From NCBI RefSeq assembly GCF_027924965.1, contig NZ_AP027056.1, forward strand, positions 1,798,001 to 1,862,000: a stretch of DNA of 64,000 bases. The letters run 5' to 3'. Within the stretch, counting starts at the first letter, position 1, and each line of letters begins with the position of its first letter. A model generated the notes under the pieces. The model saw nothing but the letters and a program-made list of their open reading frames with translations. It searched no databases and was not told the DNA's origin. Both the position numbers and the translations under genes were made by a program. Positions 56,579 through 64,000 of this stretch are shown one piece after another. Source of the stretch: Limnohabitans sp. TEGF004 (GTDB lineage: Bacteria; Pseudomonadota; Gammaproteobacteria; Burkholderiales; Burkholderiaceae_C).

Positions 56579-58435
56579 TTAATTCAAAAGCGTTGCAAAA
56601 CGCTTTTCGATGGCCGCTTGAATGCCTGCTGCATCCAGCCCCAATTCAGCCAAGAGCTTGACCGGATCTCCGTGCTCGGTGAACACATCACCAATGCCCA
56701 ATACCAACACCAGTTTGGGCTGTTGCAGGTCTTGCAACGCCTCCAACACCGCAGAGCCTGCCCCCCCCATGATGGCGCCCTCTTCCACCGTCACCAGGGC
56801 ATCGTGCGTGGCTGCGATTTGAGCCAACAACTCGGTATCGAGTGGCTTGGCCCAACGCATATTCACCACCGTGGCATTGAGTGCTTCACCCGCTTGCAAC
56901 GCTGGGTACAGCAGCGTGCCAAACGCGAGGATGGCAATGCGCTTGCCTTCGCGACGCACCTCACCTTTACCAAAAGGCAACGCATTCAAGCCAGGCGTCA
57001 CAGGCACGCCAGCGCCAGCACCGCGGGGGTAACGCACGGCCACGCAATGGTCTTGTTGGTAAGCGGTGGTCAGTAACTGACGGCATTCGTTTTCGTCCGC
57101 AGGACAGGCCATGCTGACATTGGGAATGCAACGCATGAACGGGATGTCGTACAAGCCTGCGTGCGTGGCACCATCCGCGCCCACAATGCCTGCGCGGTCG
57201 AGCGCCAGCACCATCGGCAACTTTTGCAGTGCTACATCGTGAATCACTTGGTCATACGCACGTTGCAAGAAGGTGGAATAAATCGCCACCACAGGCTTCA
57301 AACCTTCACAGGCTAAACCCGCCGCAAACGTGACGGCATGTTGTTCAGCAATGCCCACATCGTGATAACGCTCGGGGAAGCGCTTGTTGAACTCGACCAT
57401 GCCCGAGCCCTCGCGCATGGCGGGCGTGATACCCACCAGCAATGGGTCGTGCTCAGCCATATCGCACAGCCAATCACCAAACACTTGGGTGAAGGTGGTT
57501 TTGACAACACCCGTGCTAGGCACCAAACCCACGGCGGGGTCAAACTTACCCGGGCCGTGGTAGGCCACAGGGTCGGCCTCGGCCAGCTTGTAGCCTTGGC
57601 CTTTTTTGGTGACCACATGCAGGAACTGCGGGCCCTCTAAGTGTTTGATGTTTTCCAGCGTGGGAATAAGTGACTCAAGATCATGCCCATCAATCGGGCC
57701 GATGTAGTTAAAGCCGAACTTCTCGAACAAAGTGGCTGGCACGACCATGCCTTTGGCATGTTCTTCAAAGCGCTTAGCCAACTCAAACAAGGGCGGTGCA
57801 CCTTTGAGCACTTGCTTGCCCACCTCTTTGGCGGCCGAGTAAAACTTACCGCTCATGAGCTGCGCCAAGTAGCGGTTGAGCGCACCCACGGGTGGGCTGA
57901 TGGACATGTCGTTGTCGTTCAAGATGACGAGCAACTTAGACGTGGACACACCGCCGTTATTCAAAGCCTCAAAGGCCATGCCTGCCGTCATCGCCCCGTC
58001 GCCAATGACGGCGATGGCGTGGCGTTGTTCGCCTTTTTGTTGCGCGGCGATGGCCATGCCCAAAGCAGCCGAAATACTGGTGGACGAGTGCGCCGTGCCA
58101 AAGGCGTCGTACTCGCTTTCGTCACGGCGCGGAAAACCGCTCAGGCCGTGGCGTTGGCGCAGCGTGCCCATTTGGTCGCGACGACCCGTCAAGATTTTGT
58201 GTGGGTAAGTTTGGTGACCCACATCCCACACGATACGGTCGTGCGGTGTGTTGAACACATAGTGCAAAGCCACAGTCAACTCAACCGTGCCGAGGTTAGA
58301 GCTGAGGTGTCCACCTGTTTTGGCCACGCTGTTGAGCACGAACGAACGCAACTCATCGGCCAGTGCTGGCAACTGGTGGCGCGGCACAGCCCGCAGGTCT
58401 GCGGGTGAATTGATGGTTTGCAACAAATTAGGCAT
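56579..58435 (-). CDS. dxs: 1-deoxy-D-xylulose-5-phosphate synthase
   Basis: A protein of 618 aa (E. coli 620). Thiamine pyrophosphate site [20 protein letters not shown], and central domain [18 protein letters not shown]. It condenses pyruvate and glyceraldehyde 3-phosphate as the first step of the non-mevalonate isoprenoid route. It is last in the xseB-ispA-dxs run, six bases after ispA. Confidence 0.96.
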   Translation of the reverse strand: MPNLLQTINSPADLRAVPRHQLPALADELRSFVLNSVAKTGGHLSSNLGTVELTVALHYVFNTPHDRIVWDVGHQTYPHKILTGRRDQMGTLRQRHGLSGFPRRDESEYDAFGTAHSSTSISAALGMAIAAQQKGEQRHAIAVIGDGAMTAGMAFEALNNGGVSTSKLLVILNDNDMSISPPVGALNRYLAQLMSGKFYSAAKEVGKQVLKGAPPLFELAKRFEEHAKGMVVPATLFEKFGFNYIGPIDGHDLESLIPTLENIKHLEGPQFLHVVTKKGQGYKLAEADPVAYHGPGKFDPAVGLVPSTGVVKTTFTQVFGDWLCDMAEHDPLLVGITPAMREGSGMVEFNKRFPERYHDVGIAEQHAVTFAAGLACEGLKPVVAIYSTFLQRAYDQVIHDVALQKLPMVLALDRAGIVGADGATHAGLYDIPFMRCIPNVSMACPADENECRQLLTTAYQQDHCVAVRYPRGAGAGVPVTPGLNALPFGKGEVRREGKRIAILAFGTLLYPALQAGEALNATVVNMRWAKPLDTELLAQIAATHDALVTVEEGAIMGGAGSAVLEALQDLQQPKLVLVLGIGDVFTEHGDPVKLLAELGLDAAGIQAAIEKRFATLLN

Positions 58436-58441
58436 GTGTAT

Positions 58442-59362
58442 TCAAGTGTTCCGGTTCACCACGCGCTCGGCCAGCGCGGCCAGCGTGTGGGTGTGCGTCA
58501 AGCCTGTGCTGTGCAAGGCACCGAGCGCCTCGCGCAACAACGACTGCGCATATGACTTTGCCTCTTCCAAACCCAACAACGACACGTAGGTAGGTTTGTC
58601 ATTCGCGGCATCTTTACCCGCAGTTTTACCAAGCGTGGCTGAATCGGCGATGACATCCAAAATATCGTCCACCACCTGAAAGGCTAAGCCCAAGGCTTGA
58701 CCATAGCGCTTCAAGCCACTCAGCGCTTGCGGTGTGGTTTCTCCACACGCTGCGCCCATCATGACGCTGCCTTCTAACAAGGCGCCAGTTTTGAGGCGAT
58801 GCATTTGGCGCAACTGGTCTTCAGTCAACGCCACACCCACGCTAGCCAAATCAATGGCTTGACCACCGGCCATGCCGGCGTGACCGGCTGAGGTGGCGAG
58901 CAAACGACAAAGCCGGGCTTGTACGCAAGAGGGAATCAAAGATGCGTCAGGCGTGAGGAACTCAAAGGCCAAGGCCTGCAAAGCATCGCCCGCCAGCAAG
59001 GCCTGGGCCTCACCAAACTGCACATGCACGGTCGGCTTGCCACGGCGCAGCACATCGTTGTCCATGCAAGGCATGTCGTCGTGCACCAGTGAATAAGCAT
59101 GAATCAGCTCTACGGCGCAAGCGGCGCGCAATGCGGCCTCGTCCAGTGCTGCATCTTTCTGGCCGTGGGCCACGGCCTCACGCGCCGCTAACACCAACAG
59201 GGGGCGCAAACGCTTGCCGCCATCGAGCACGGCGTAGCGCATAGCCTCACCCAAGTCTGCGGGAGCTTGAGGACTAATCCAGTCAGACAACGCGTCTTCA
59301 ACAACAGCCAACCAGTGGTTAGTCCATTGGTCGAGTTCGTTAGACGTCATAGAGGGGGTCAT
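58442..59362 (-). CDS. ispA: Farnesyl diphosphate synthase
   Basis: About 306 aa from the ATG at 59362; a GTG at 59374 overlapping the xseB stop is an alternative. The first Asp-rich motif is LVHDDMPCMDND and the second VVDDILDVIAD. It makes farnesyl diphosphate for quinones and undecaprenyl phosphate. Gene order matches E. coli. Confidence 0.94.
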   Translation of the reverse strand: MTPSMTSNELDQWTNHWLAVVEDALSDWISPQAPADLGEAMRYAVLDGGKRLRPLLVLAAREAVAHGQKDAALDEAALRAACAVELIHAYSLVHDDMPCMDNDVLRRGKPTVHVQFGEAQALLAGDALQALAFEFLTPDASLIPSCVQARLCRLLATSAGHAGMAGGQAIDLASVGVALTEDQLRQMHRLKTGALLEGSVMMGAACGETTPQALSGLKRYGQALGLAFQVVDDILDVIADSATLGKTAGKDAANDKPTYVSLLGLEEAKSYAQSLLREALGALHSTGLTHTHTLAALAERVVNRNT

Positions 59363-59370
59363 CGCAGCGC

Positions 59371-59616
59371 TCACGTGGGTGTCCAAGATTTCAAAGCCCC
59401 GTTGTCGAGCACCTTGATTTGCTGCTCCACCGCGTCCAGTTGTGCACGGCAGTAACCCAAAAGTTCGGCACCACGTTGGTACCCAGACAACAAATCAGCC
59501 AATGGCAACTGGCCTGACTCCATTTGCTGCACCAAGCCTTCCAGCTCTTTCAAAGCAGCCTCATAGCTGACGGGCGCAGTTTCTGCGCCGCTTGGGGTGG
59601 TTTTGGCCTTGGGCAT
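59371..59616 (-). CDS. xseB: Exodeoxyribonuclease VII small subunit
   Basis: A protein of 81 aa (E. coli 80) with [20 protein letters not shown] and [19 protein letters not shown], the usual XseB pattern. It combines with XseA for single-strand DNA degradation. It is the first gene of the isoprenoid run. Confidence 0.92.
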   Translation of the reverse strand: MPKAKTTPSGAETAPVSYEAALKELEGLVQQMESGQLPLADLLSGYQRGAELLGYCRAQLDAVEQQIKVLDNGALKSWTPT

Positions 59617-59714
59617 GGTGTGCGGATATCCGTTTTGAGGTGGGTCAAATAGCCTGCCATTTTAGGCTGCATGCGGGGCATGGTTGACCCCCTTGGGTAC
59701 AATGGGCATCCTTC

Positions 59715-59734
59715 AATCGACCTTCGGGCCGATT
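59715..59734 (+). terminator. UUCG hairpin upstream of the Rieske gene
   Basis: AATCGACC-TTCG-GGCCGATT forms a stem with one mismatch and a stable TTCG loop, followed by TATTTTT. It lies 50 bp before the oxygenase start, so it is either a terminator of incoming transcripts or a leader element. Confidence 0.5.
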
Positions 59735-59784
59735 TATTTTTGTCCACTTATCTCCCTGTGGGGAGTCTTTAGGTCAGGTCACCC

Positions 59785-60915
59785 ATGTCTGATTTAAGTC
59801 TTCAACTGCAGCAGGCGCACAGCCAACTACCAGTTACCAGTTATTTCGATGACGCGCTTTTTCAGCGCGAACTGGAGACCATCTTTCAGCAAGGGCCCCG
59901 TTATGTGGGCCACCAGCTTGCTGTGCCCAATGTGGGCGATTACTATGCTTTGCCGCATGAAGGCGGAGGGCGTGCTCTTGTGCGCTCGGCCAAAGGCGTA
60001 GAACTGGTATCCAACGTGTGTCGTCACCGCCAAGCGGTGATGCTCAAGGGCCGTGGTTCACTCAACACCCAAGCTCCAGGCTCTGCCGGTGGCAACATCG
60101 TGTGCCCTCTGCACCGCTGGACGTATGCACCCTCTGGCGAATTGCTGGGTGCGCCCCACTTCTCGCACGACCCTTGTCTGAACCTCAACAACTACAAGTT
60201 GCGCGAGTGGAACGGTATGCTGTTCGAAGACAACGGCCGCGACATCTTGGCTGACCTCGCAGGCATGGGCCCAGCCAAAGACCTCAACTTTGATGGCTAC
60301 GCCCTCGACCACGTCGAGCTGCACGAGTGCAATTACAACTGGAAGACCTTCATCGAGGTCTACCTTGAGGACTACCACGTCGGCCCCTTCCACCCTGGCT
60401 TGGGCAACTTTGTCACCTGCGACGATTTGCAATGGGAATTCAAGCCCGAGTACTCGGTGCAAACCGTGGGCGTGGCCAACACCTTTGGCAAACCCGGCTC
60501 TGACGTCTACAAAAAATGGCACGACGTGCTGCTGAACTACCGCAGCGGTGCGCTGCCCGAGCGCGGTGCGATTTGGCTCACCTACTACCCTCACATCATG
60601 GTGGAGTGGTACCCACATGTGCTGACGGTGTCCACACTGCACCCTGTCAGCCCCACCAAAACGTTGAACAGGGTGGAGTTCTACTACCCAGAAGAAATCG
60701 TGGCCTTCGAGCGCGAGTTCGTCGAAGCCCAACGCGCGGCCTACATGGAAACCTGCATTGAGGACGACGAAATTGCTGAGCGCATGGACGCAGGTCGCAA
60801 GGCTCTCATGCAGCGCGGCGACAACGAAGTCGGCCCTTACCAAAGCCCGATGGAAGACGGCATGCAGCACTTCCACGAGTGGTACCGCGGCAAACTCAAC
60901 TTCGCACAAAGCTAA
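59785..60915 (+). CDS. Rieske-type ring-hydroxylating oxygenase alpha subunit
   Basis: A protein of 376 aa. Rieske [2Fe-2S] ligands are C79-x-H81 and C107-x2-H110 (CRHRQAVM, CPLHRW). The mononuclear iron site is in EDYHVGPFHPG with His198 and His203, the acidic ligand following later. It hydroxylates or demethylates an organic substrate with electrons from a reductase that is not adjacent. The substrate is unknown. An EamA transporter gene follows by 9 bases, suggesting a shared unit. Confidence 0.9.
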   Translation: MSDLSLQLQQAHSQLPVTSYFDDALFQRELETIFQQGPRYVGHQLAVPNVGDYYALPHEGGGRALVRSAKGVELVSNVCRHRQAVMLKGRGSLNTQAPGSAGGNIVCPLHRWTYAPSGELLGAPHFSHDPCLNLNNYKLREWNGMLFEDNGRDILADLAGMGPAKDLNFDGYALDHVELHECNYNWKTFIEVYLEDYHVGPFHPGLGNFVTCDDLQWEFKPEYSVQTVGVANTFGKPGSDVYKKWHDVLLNYRSGALPERGAIWLTYYPHIMVEWYPHVLTVSTLHPVSPTKTLNRVEFYYPEEIVAFEREFVEAQRAAYMETCIEDDEIAERMDAGRKALMQRGDNEVGPYQSPMEDGMQHFHEWYRGKLNFAQS

Positions 60916-60924
60916 GCCATACGC

Positions 60925-61821
60925 ATGCAAGCCCTGTGGATGCTGCTGGGTGCAGCCTTTTTTGCCACCATGGGGGTTTGCGTCAAATATGGCTCCGCCC
61001 ACTTCAACTCGGCTGAACTCGTGTTCTACCGTGGCGTTGTGGGTTGCATTTTTTTAGTAGTCATTGCGCAACAACAAAACATCTCGCTACGCACCCAATA
61101 TTTGGGCATGCACGTGTGGCGGTCCATCATCGGTGTTACCTCATTGAGTGCTTGGTTTTACGCCATCGCCAAGCTGCCACTGGCCACTGCCATGACGCTC
61201 AACTACATGAGCAGCGTTTGGATTGCCGCCTTCATCGTGGGCGGCTCTCTCATCAATTGGAAACCGAGTGAAGGTCAAAGCGCTTGGTCACAAGGCCCCT
61301 TAGCCCTCACCGTCATGGCCGGCTTTGCGGGCGTGGTCATGGTGCTGCGACCCACCATGGCACAAGACCAAATTTATGCAGGTCTCATTGGCCTCATGTC
61401 TGGCTTTTGCGCGGCCTTTGCTTATATGCAAGTCACGGCCTTGGGGCGCATTGGAGAACCCGAAACGCGCACCGTGTTTTACTTTGCCATCGGCACCATC
61501 CTGGCAGGACTGGCAGGTATGGCATTCATGGGTATCTCTACTTGGGAGTGGGAGCACGCGGTGTGGCTGATCCCCGTGGGCATTTTTGCCTCACTCGGTC
61601 AGCTGTGCATGACACGCGCCTACAGCCACGGCGCCACGCTGGTGGTGGCCAACTTGCAATACTCGGGCATTGTGTTTGCTGCGCTCTACAGCTTGCTGCT
61701 GTTTGGTGATGACATCCCACTCATCGGTTGGGCGGGTATGGCACTTATTACCCTAAGCGGCATCTCTGCCACTTTGCTGCGTGCACGTGCCGCACCACAA
61801 ACACCTGCCGAAGAACACTGA
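60925..61821 (+). CDS. EamA/DMT-family transporter
   Basis: A protein of 298 aa with about ten membrane helices in two EamA repeats (for example FFATMGVCVKYGSAHFNSAE near the start and LGQLCMTRAYSHGATLVVAN in the second). Such proteins export metabolites. The substrate is not known. It lies between the Rieske gene and sseA. Confidence 0.88.
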   Translation: MQALWMLLGAAFFATMGVCVKYGSAHFNSAELVFYRGVVGCIFLVVIAQQQNISLRTQYLGMHVWRSIIGVTSLSAWFYAIAKLPLATAMTLNYMSSVWIAAFIVGGSLINWKPSEGQSAWSQGPLALTVMAGFAGVVMVLRPTMAQDQIYAGLIGLMSGFCAAFAYMQVTALGRIGEPETRTVFYFAIGTILAGLAGMAFMGISTWEWEHAVWLIPVGIFASLGQLCMTRAYSHGATLVVANLQYSGIVFAALYSLLLFGDDIPLIGWAGMALITLSGISATLLRARAAPQTPAEEH

Positions 61822-61867
61822 CACCACTCATCATCCGTGAAGCGTTGAAGCCGCAAAGGAAAACACC

Positions 61868-62740
61868 ATGTACACCACACTCATTTCTGTTGCTCAACTC
61901 CAAGCCTTCCAAACCAGCGGTGCGGCTGTGGCTGTGTTTGACTGCACCTTCGATTTGATGAACCCATCGGCAGGCTACGCCCAGTATGTAGAGCAACACA
62001 TCGCAGGCGCACAACACGCTGACCTGGACCTTCACCTCGCCACGCACGACGCAAGCAAGCGCGTGAATGGTGGCCGCCACCCGCTGCCCCAGCGCGACGT
62101 GTTTGCAGCTTGGTTGCAAAGCATGGGCGTGAACCAAGACACCCAAGTGGTGGTGTACGACCGCAACGGCATGAACTACTGCGGCCGCTTGTGGTGGATG
62201 CTCAAGTGGTGTGGCCACGATGCTGTGGCCGTGCTGGATGGTGGCTTTCAAGCTTGGGTGGCTGCGAGTGGCTCTGTGACTTCAGGCGAGACAACTACAG
62301 CGACCAAAACCACGCAGGCGATAGGCAACTTTGCACTGCGCGAGCCGCTGGTGAGATTGGTAGACACCGCCACCGTGTCTGCGCATTTGAACGACGGCTC
62401 ACAAACCCTCATCGACGCACGCGGCGCACCGCGCTATCGCGGCGAGGTGGAGCCACTCGATCCTGTGGCAGGCCACATTCCCGGAGCACTGAACCGCCCA
62501 TTCAACACCAACCTCAACGCCAAGGGTTTTTTCAAAAGCGCAGACGAATTGCGTGCTGAATTTGCTGCCTTGCTGGGTGATGCCAAACCAGACACCGTGG
62601 TGCACCACTGCGGCAGTGGCGTGAGCGCTGTGCCCAATGTGCTGGCCATGGAAGTAGCGGGCCTAGGACGCACCGCCTTGTATGCAGGCAGCTGGAGCGA
62701 GTGGTGCAACACCCCTAGCCTGCCCTGCAAAAGATCTTGA
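61868..62740 (+). CDS. sseA: 3-mercaptopyruvate/thiosulfate sulfurtransferase
   Basis: A protein of 290 aa with two rhodanese domains. The catalytic loop in the second domain is HHCGSGVSA, the CGSGVTA-type loop that marks mercaptopyruvate sulfurtransferase rather than thiosulfate enzymes (CRxG). The linker DARGAPRYRGEVEPLDPVAG is typical. A good AAAGGAAA ribosome site precedes it. Confidence 0.92.
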   Translation: MYTTLISVAQLQAFQTSGAAVAVFDCTFDLMNPSAGYAQYVEQHIAGAQHADLDLHLATHDASKRVNGGRHPLPQRDVFAAWLQSMGVNQDTQVVVYDRNGMNYCGRLWWMLKWCGHDAVAVLDGGFQAWVAASGSVTSGETTTATKTTQAIGNFALREPLVRLVDTATVSAHLNDGSQTLIDARGAPRYRGEVEPLDPVAGHIPGALNRPFNTNLNAKGFFKSADELRAEFAALLGDAKPDTVVHHCGSGVSAVPNVLAMEVAGLGRTALYAGSWSEWCNTPSLPCKRS

Positions 62741-62742
62741 AA

Positions 62743-63582
62743 TCAGTGCTGTGCCCACTCGCCTAAAGCGGCGACCAGGGCAATGCCTGCAAACAGCCAA
62801 GCCACTTGGGCTGCTGTCTCTTTCGGCGAGAGACGTTTTTGCAACTGCGGAATCAAATCAGCCAGCGCGACATAAATAAAGCTGCTGGCAGCCACCACCA
62901 AGAAAAACGGCAAGTACTCGTGCAATGCACCCACGAGCAGATAGCCCATCACGCCACCGATCGCCGTCACGCCACCGGCCAGCGTGAGTTTGAACAAGGC
63001 AGCGCGTGGGTTACTCAGCGTTTGGCGCAACACCACCAAGTCGCCCACATGGTGCGGCACTTCGTGCGCCATCACCGCCAACGCAGCGGCCACACCCAAA
63101 CGCGGGTCTGCCACAAAAGCCGCCGCAATCAAAATGCCATCGCCAAAGGCGTGCACGCTGTCGCCCAACAGCACCGCCCAGCCACCGCTGTGGTGGCTAT
63201 GGTCGTGATGCTGGTGATGCACATCGTGCGTGTGATGTGCGTGTTCATGCGTATGGTCGTGTGCATGGCTGTGAGCATGGTCATGGTCATGCCCATGCTC
63301 ATGCCCGTGGTGCCACAACTCAGCTTTGTCGAGCAAGAAGAAAAACACCAAGCCCACCAGAAGCGCCACGAACAAAGCATGTGCTGAAACGCCCGCCTCC
63401 ACAGACAGCTCAAAAGCCTCTGGCAACAGGCGTGTGAACGCCGTCGCGAGCAAAGCGCCCGCCGCAAGGCTCAACAAATGCTGGGTGAAACGCGACAGCA
63501 GCGCATAAGCCAACAAGGCCGCCAGCCACACACTGCCCATGCCGGCAACTAAGGTACCCACAAGAATTGAAATCAAAGTCAT
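62743..63582 (-). CDS. ZIP-family divalent metal transporter
   Basis: A protein of 279 aa with eight membrane helices. The loop at 91-131 is almost half histidine (HGHEHGHDHDHAHSHAHDH). Helices IV and V carry the metal-path motifs HAFGDGILIAAAF and HEVPHHVGDLVVL. It imports Zn or a similar metal. The gene is convergent with sseA, with only two bases between the stops. Confidence 0.9.
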   Translation of the reverse strand: MTLISILVGTLVAGMGSVWLAALLAYALLSRFTQHLLSLAAGALLATAFTRLLPEAFELSVEAGVSAHALFVALLVGLVFFFLLDKAELWHHGHEHGHDHDHAHSHAHDHTHEHAHHTHDVHHQHHDHSHHSGGWAVLLGDSVHAFGDGILIAAAFVADPRLGVAAALAVMAHEVPHHVGDLVVLRQTLSNPRAALFKLTLAGGVTAIGGVMGYLLVGALHEYLPFFLVVAASSFIYVALADLIPQLQKRLSPKETAAQVAWLFAGIALVAALGEWAQH

Positions 63583-63635
63583 GAGCAGATTATCTCGCGC
63601 CCAAAGACGACCACTAAAAATAGGAAAGGTTTAGT

Positions 63636-64000
63636 TCAAACCCGCTTGATGATCAAGGCAATCCCCTGCCCCACCCCAATGCACATGGTGCACAGCGCAT
63701 AGCGCCCACCTGTGGTGTGCAAACGGTTGATGGCCGTGGTGACCAAACGCGCGCCCGAAGCACCTAAGGGATGACCCAGCGCAATGGCACCGCCCCAAGC
63801 GTTCACGCGGGCATCGTCGTCCTTCAAGCCCAACATACGCAGTACGGCCAGGCCTTGAGCAGCAAAAGCCTCGTTCAGTTCAATGACATCCATTTGCTCA
63901 ATCGTTAAACCCGTTTGTGCCAGCACTTTTTGAGTGGCAGGCGCAGGGCCAATGCCCATCACGCGCGGAGCCACGCCAGCAGTGGCCATGCCCACCACGC
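63636..64000 (-). CDS. pcaF: Beta-ketoadipyl-CoA thiolase, C-terminal part
   Basis: The frame runs off the right edge; about 121 C-terminal residues are seen. [18 protein letters not shown] and [20 protein letters not shown] hold the thiolase histidines and [10 protein letters not shown] the second cysteine. The pattern is that of PcaF/PaaJ, which split 3-oxoadipyl-CoA into succinyl-CoA and acetyl-CoA in aromatic degradation. The nucleophile cysteine lies outside the window. Confidence 0.88.
   Translation of the reverse strand, partial: VVGMATAGVAPRVMGIGPAPATQKVLAQTGLTIEQMDVIELNEAFAAQGLAVLRMLGLKDDDARVNAWGGAIALGHPLGASGARLVTTAINRLHTTGGRYALCTMCIGVGQGIALIIKRV

Overview
The window looks like a chromosome segment of a betaproteobacterium in the order Burkholderiales, most likely family Comamonadaceae. 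Supporting points are the fused aroA-cmk gene, the order gyrA-serC-pheA-tyrA-aroA/cmk-rpsA-ihfB-lapA-lapB-rfaE1-hldD, a tmRNA whose tag reads ANDERFALAA, and DUF4148/LysR-type accessory genes. A genus guess (Limnohabitans/Rhodoferax-like) would rest only on general style and is not claimed. There is no CRISPR array, no rRNA and no ordinary tRNA; the one RNA gene I can support is ssrA.

Left part (about 1-20.5 kb) is accessory. It opens with a truncated heavy-metal P-type ATPase divergent from its MerR-type regulator (1-1385) and then three short repeats that look like the end of an insertion sequence. Next is a lower-GC block: hipBA toxin-antitoxin with strong palindromic operators, two adjacent genes of unknown function (one with a zinc-ribbon-like cluster and a probable C-terminal winged helix), and a four-gene module in which every junction is an ATGA overlap: small protein, DUF2924 protein, large serine recombinase, small HTH protein. 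A MarR/tautomerase pair with duplicated operators, a DUF4148 secreted repeat protein with a LysR regulator, a TetR-controlled exporter (TolC, HlyD, two ABC-2 permeases, no ATPase), a solitary tyrosine recombinase followed by a perfect inverted repeat, and an ohr/rubrerythrin-remnant/oxyR peroxide group follow.

From 20.5 to 28 kb the DNA is visibly richer in GC. It carries a fatty-acid cluster (acyl-CoA dehydrogenase, thiolase, MaoC dehydratase, long FabG4-type reductase) divergent from a FabR-like regulator across a perfect 16-bp palindrome. The gene set matches the mycobacterial fadE5-fadA2-htdX-fabG4 neighbourhood. A PBP5-type carboxypeptidase, a TetR/photolyase pair and a DUF2461 gene broken by one stop codon lead to the backbone.

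The backbone (32-64 kb) holds ssrA, gph-ubiG, an OmpA-family gene, gyrA, the serine/aromatic amino-acid genes with cmk, rpsA and ihfB, the LPS-related lapAB-rfaE1-hldD set, comEA, a tungstate ABC transporter (tupACB order on the minus strand) divergent from a ModE-like regulator with a binding-protein-type domain, a TRAP transporter with its receptor on the opposite strand, xseB-ispA-dxs, a Rieske oxygenase, an EamA exporter, a mercaptopyruvate sulfurtransferase, a ZIP metal transporter and the C-terminal end of a beta-ketoadipyl-CoA thiolase. Broken genes (higA-like, rubrerythrin-like, DUF2461) cluster between 18 and 31.5 kb, which suggests recent turnover there.
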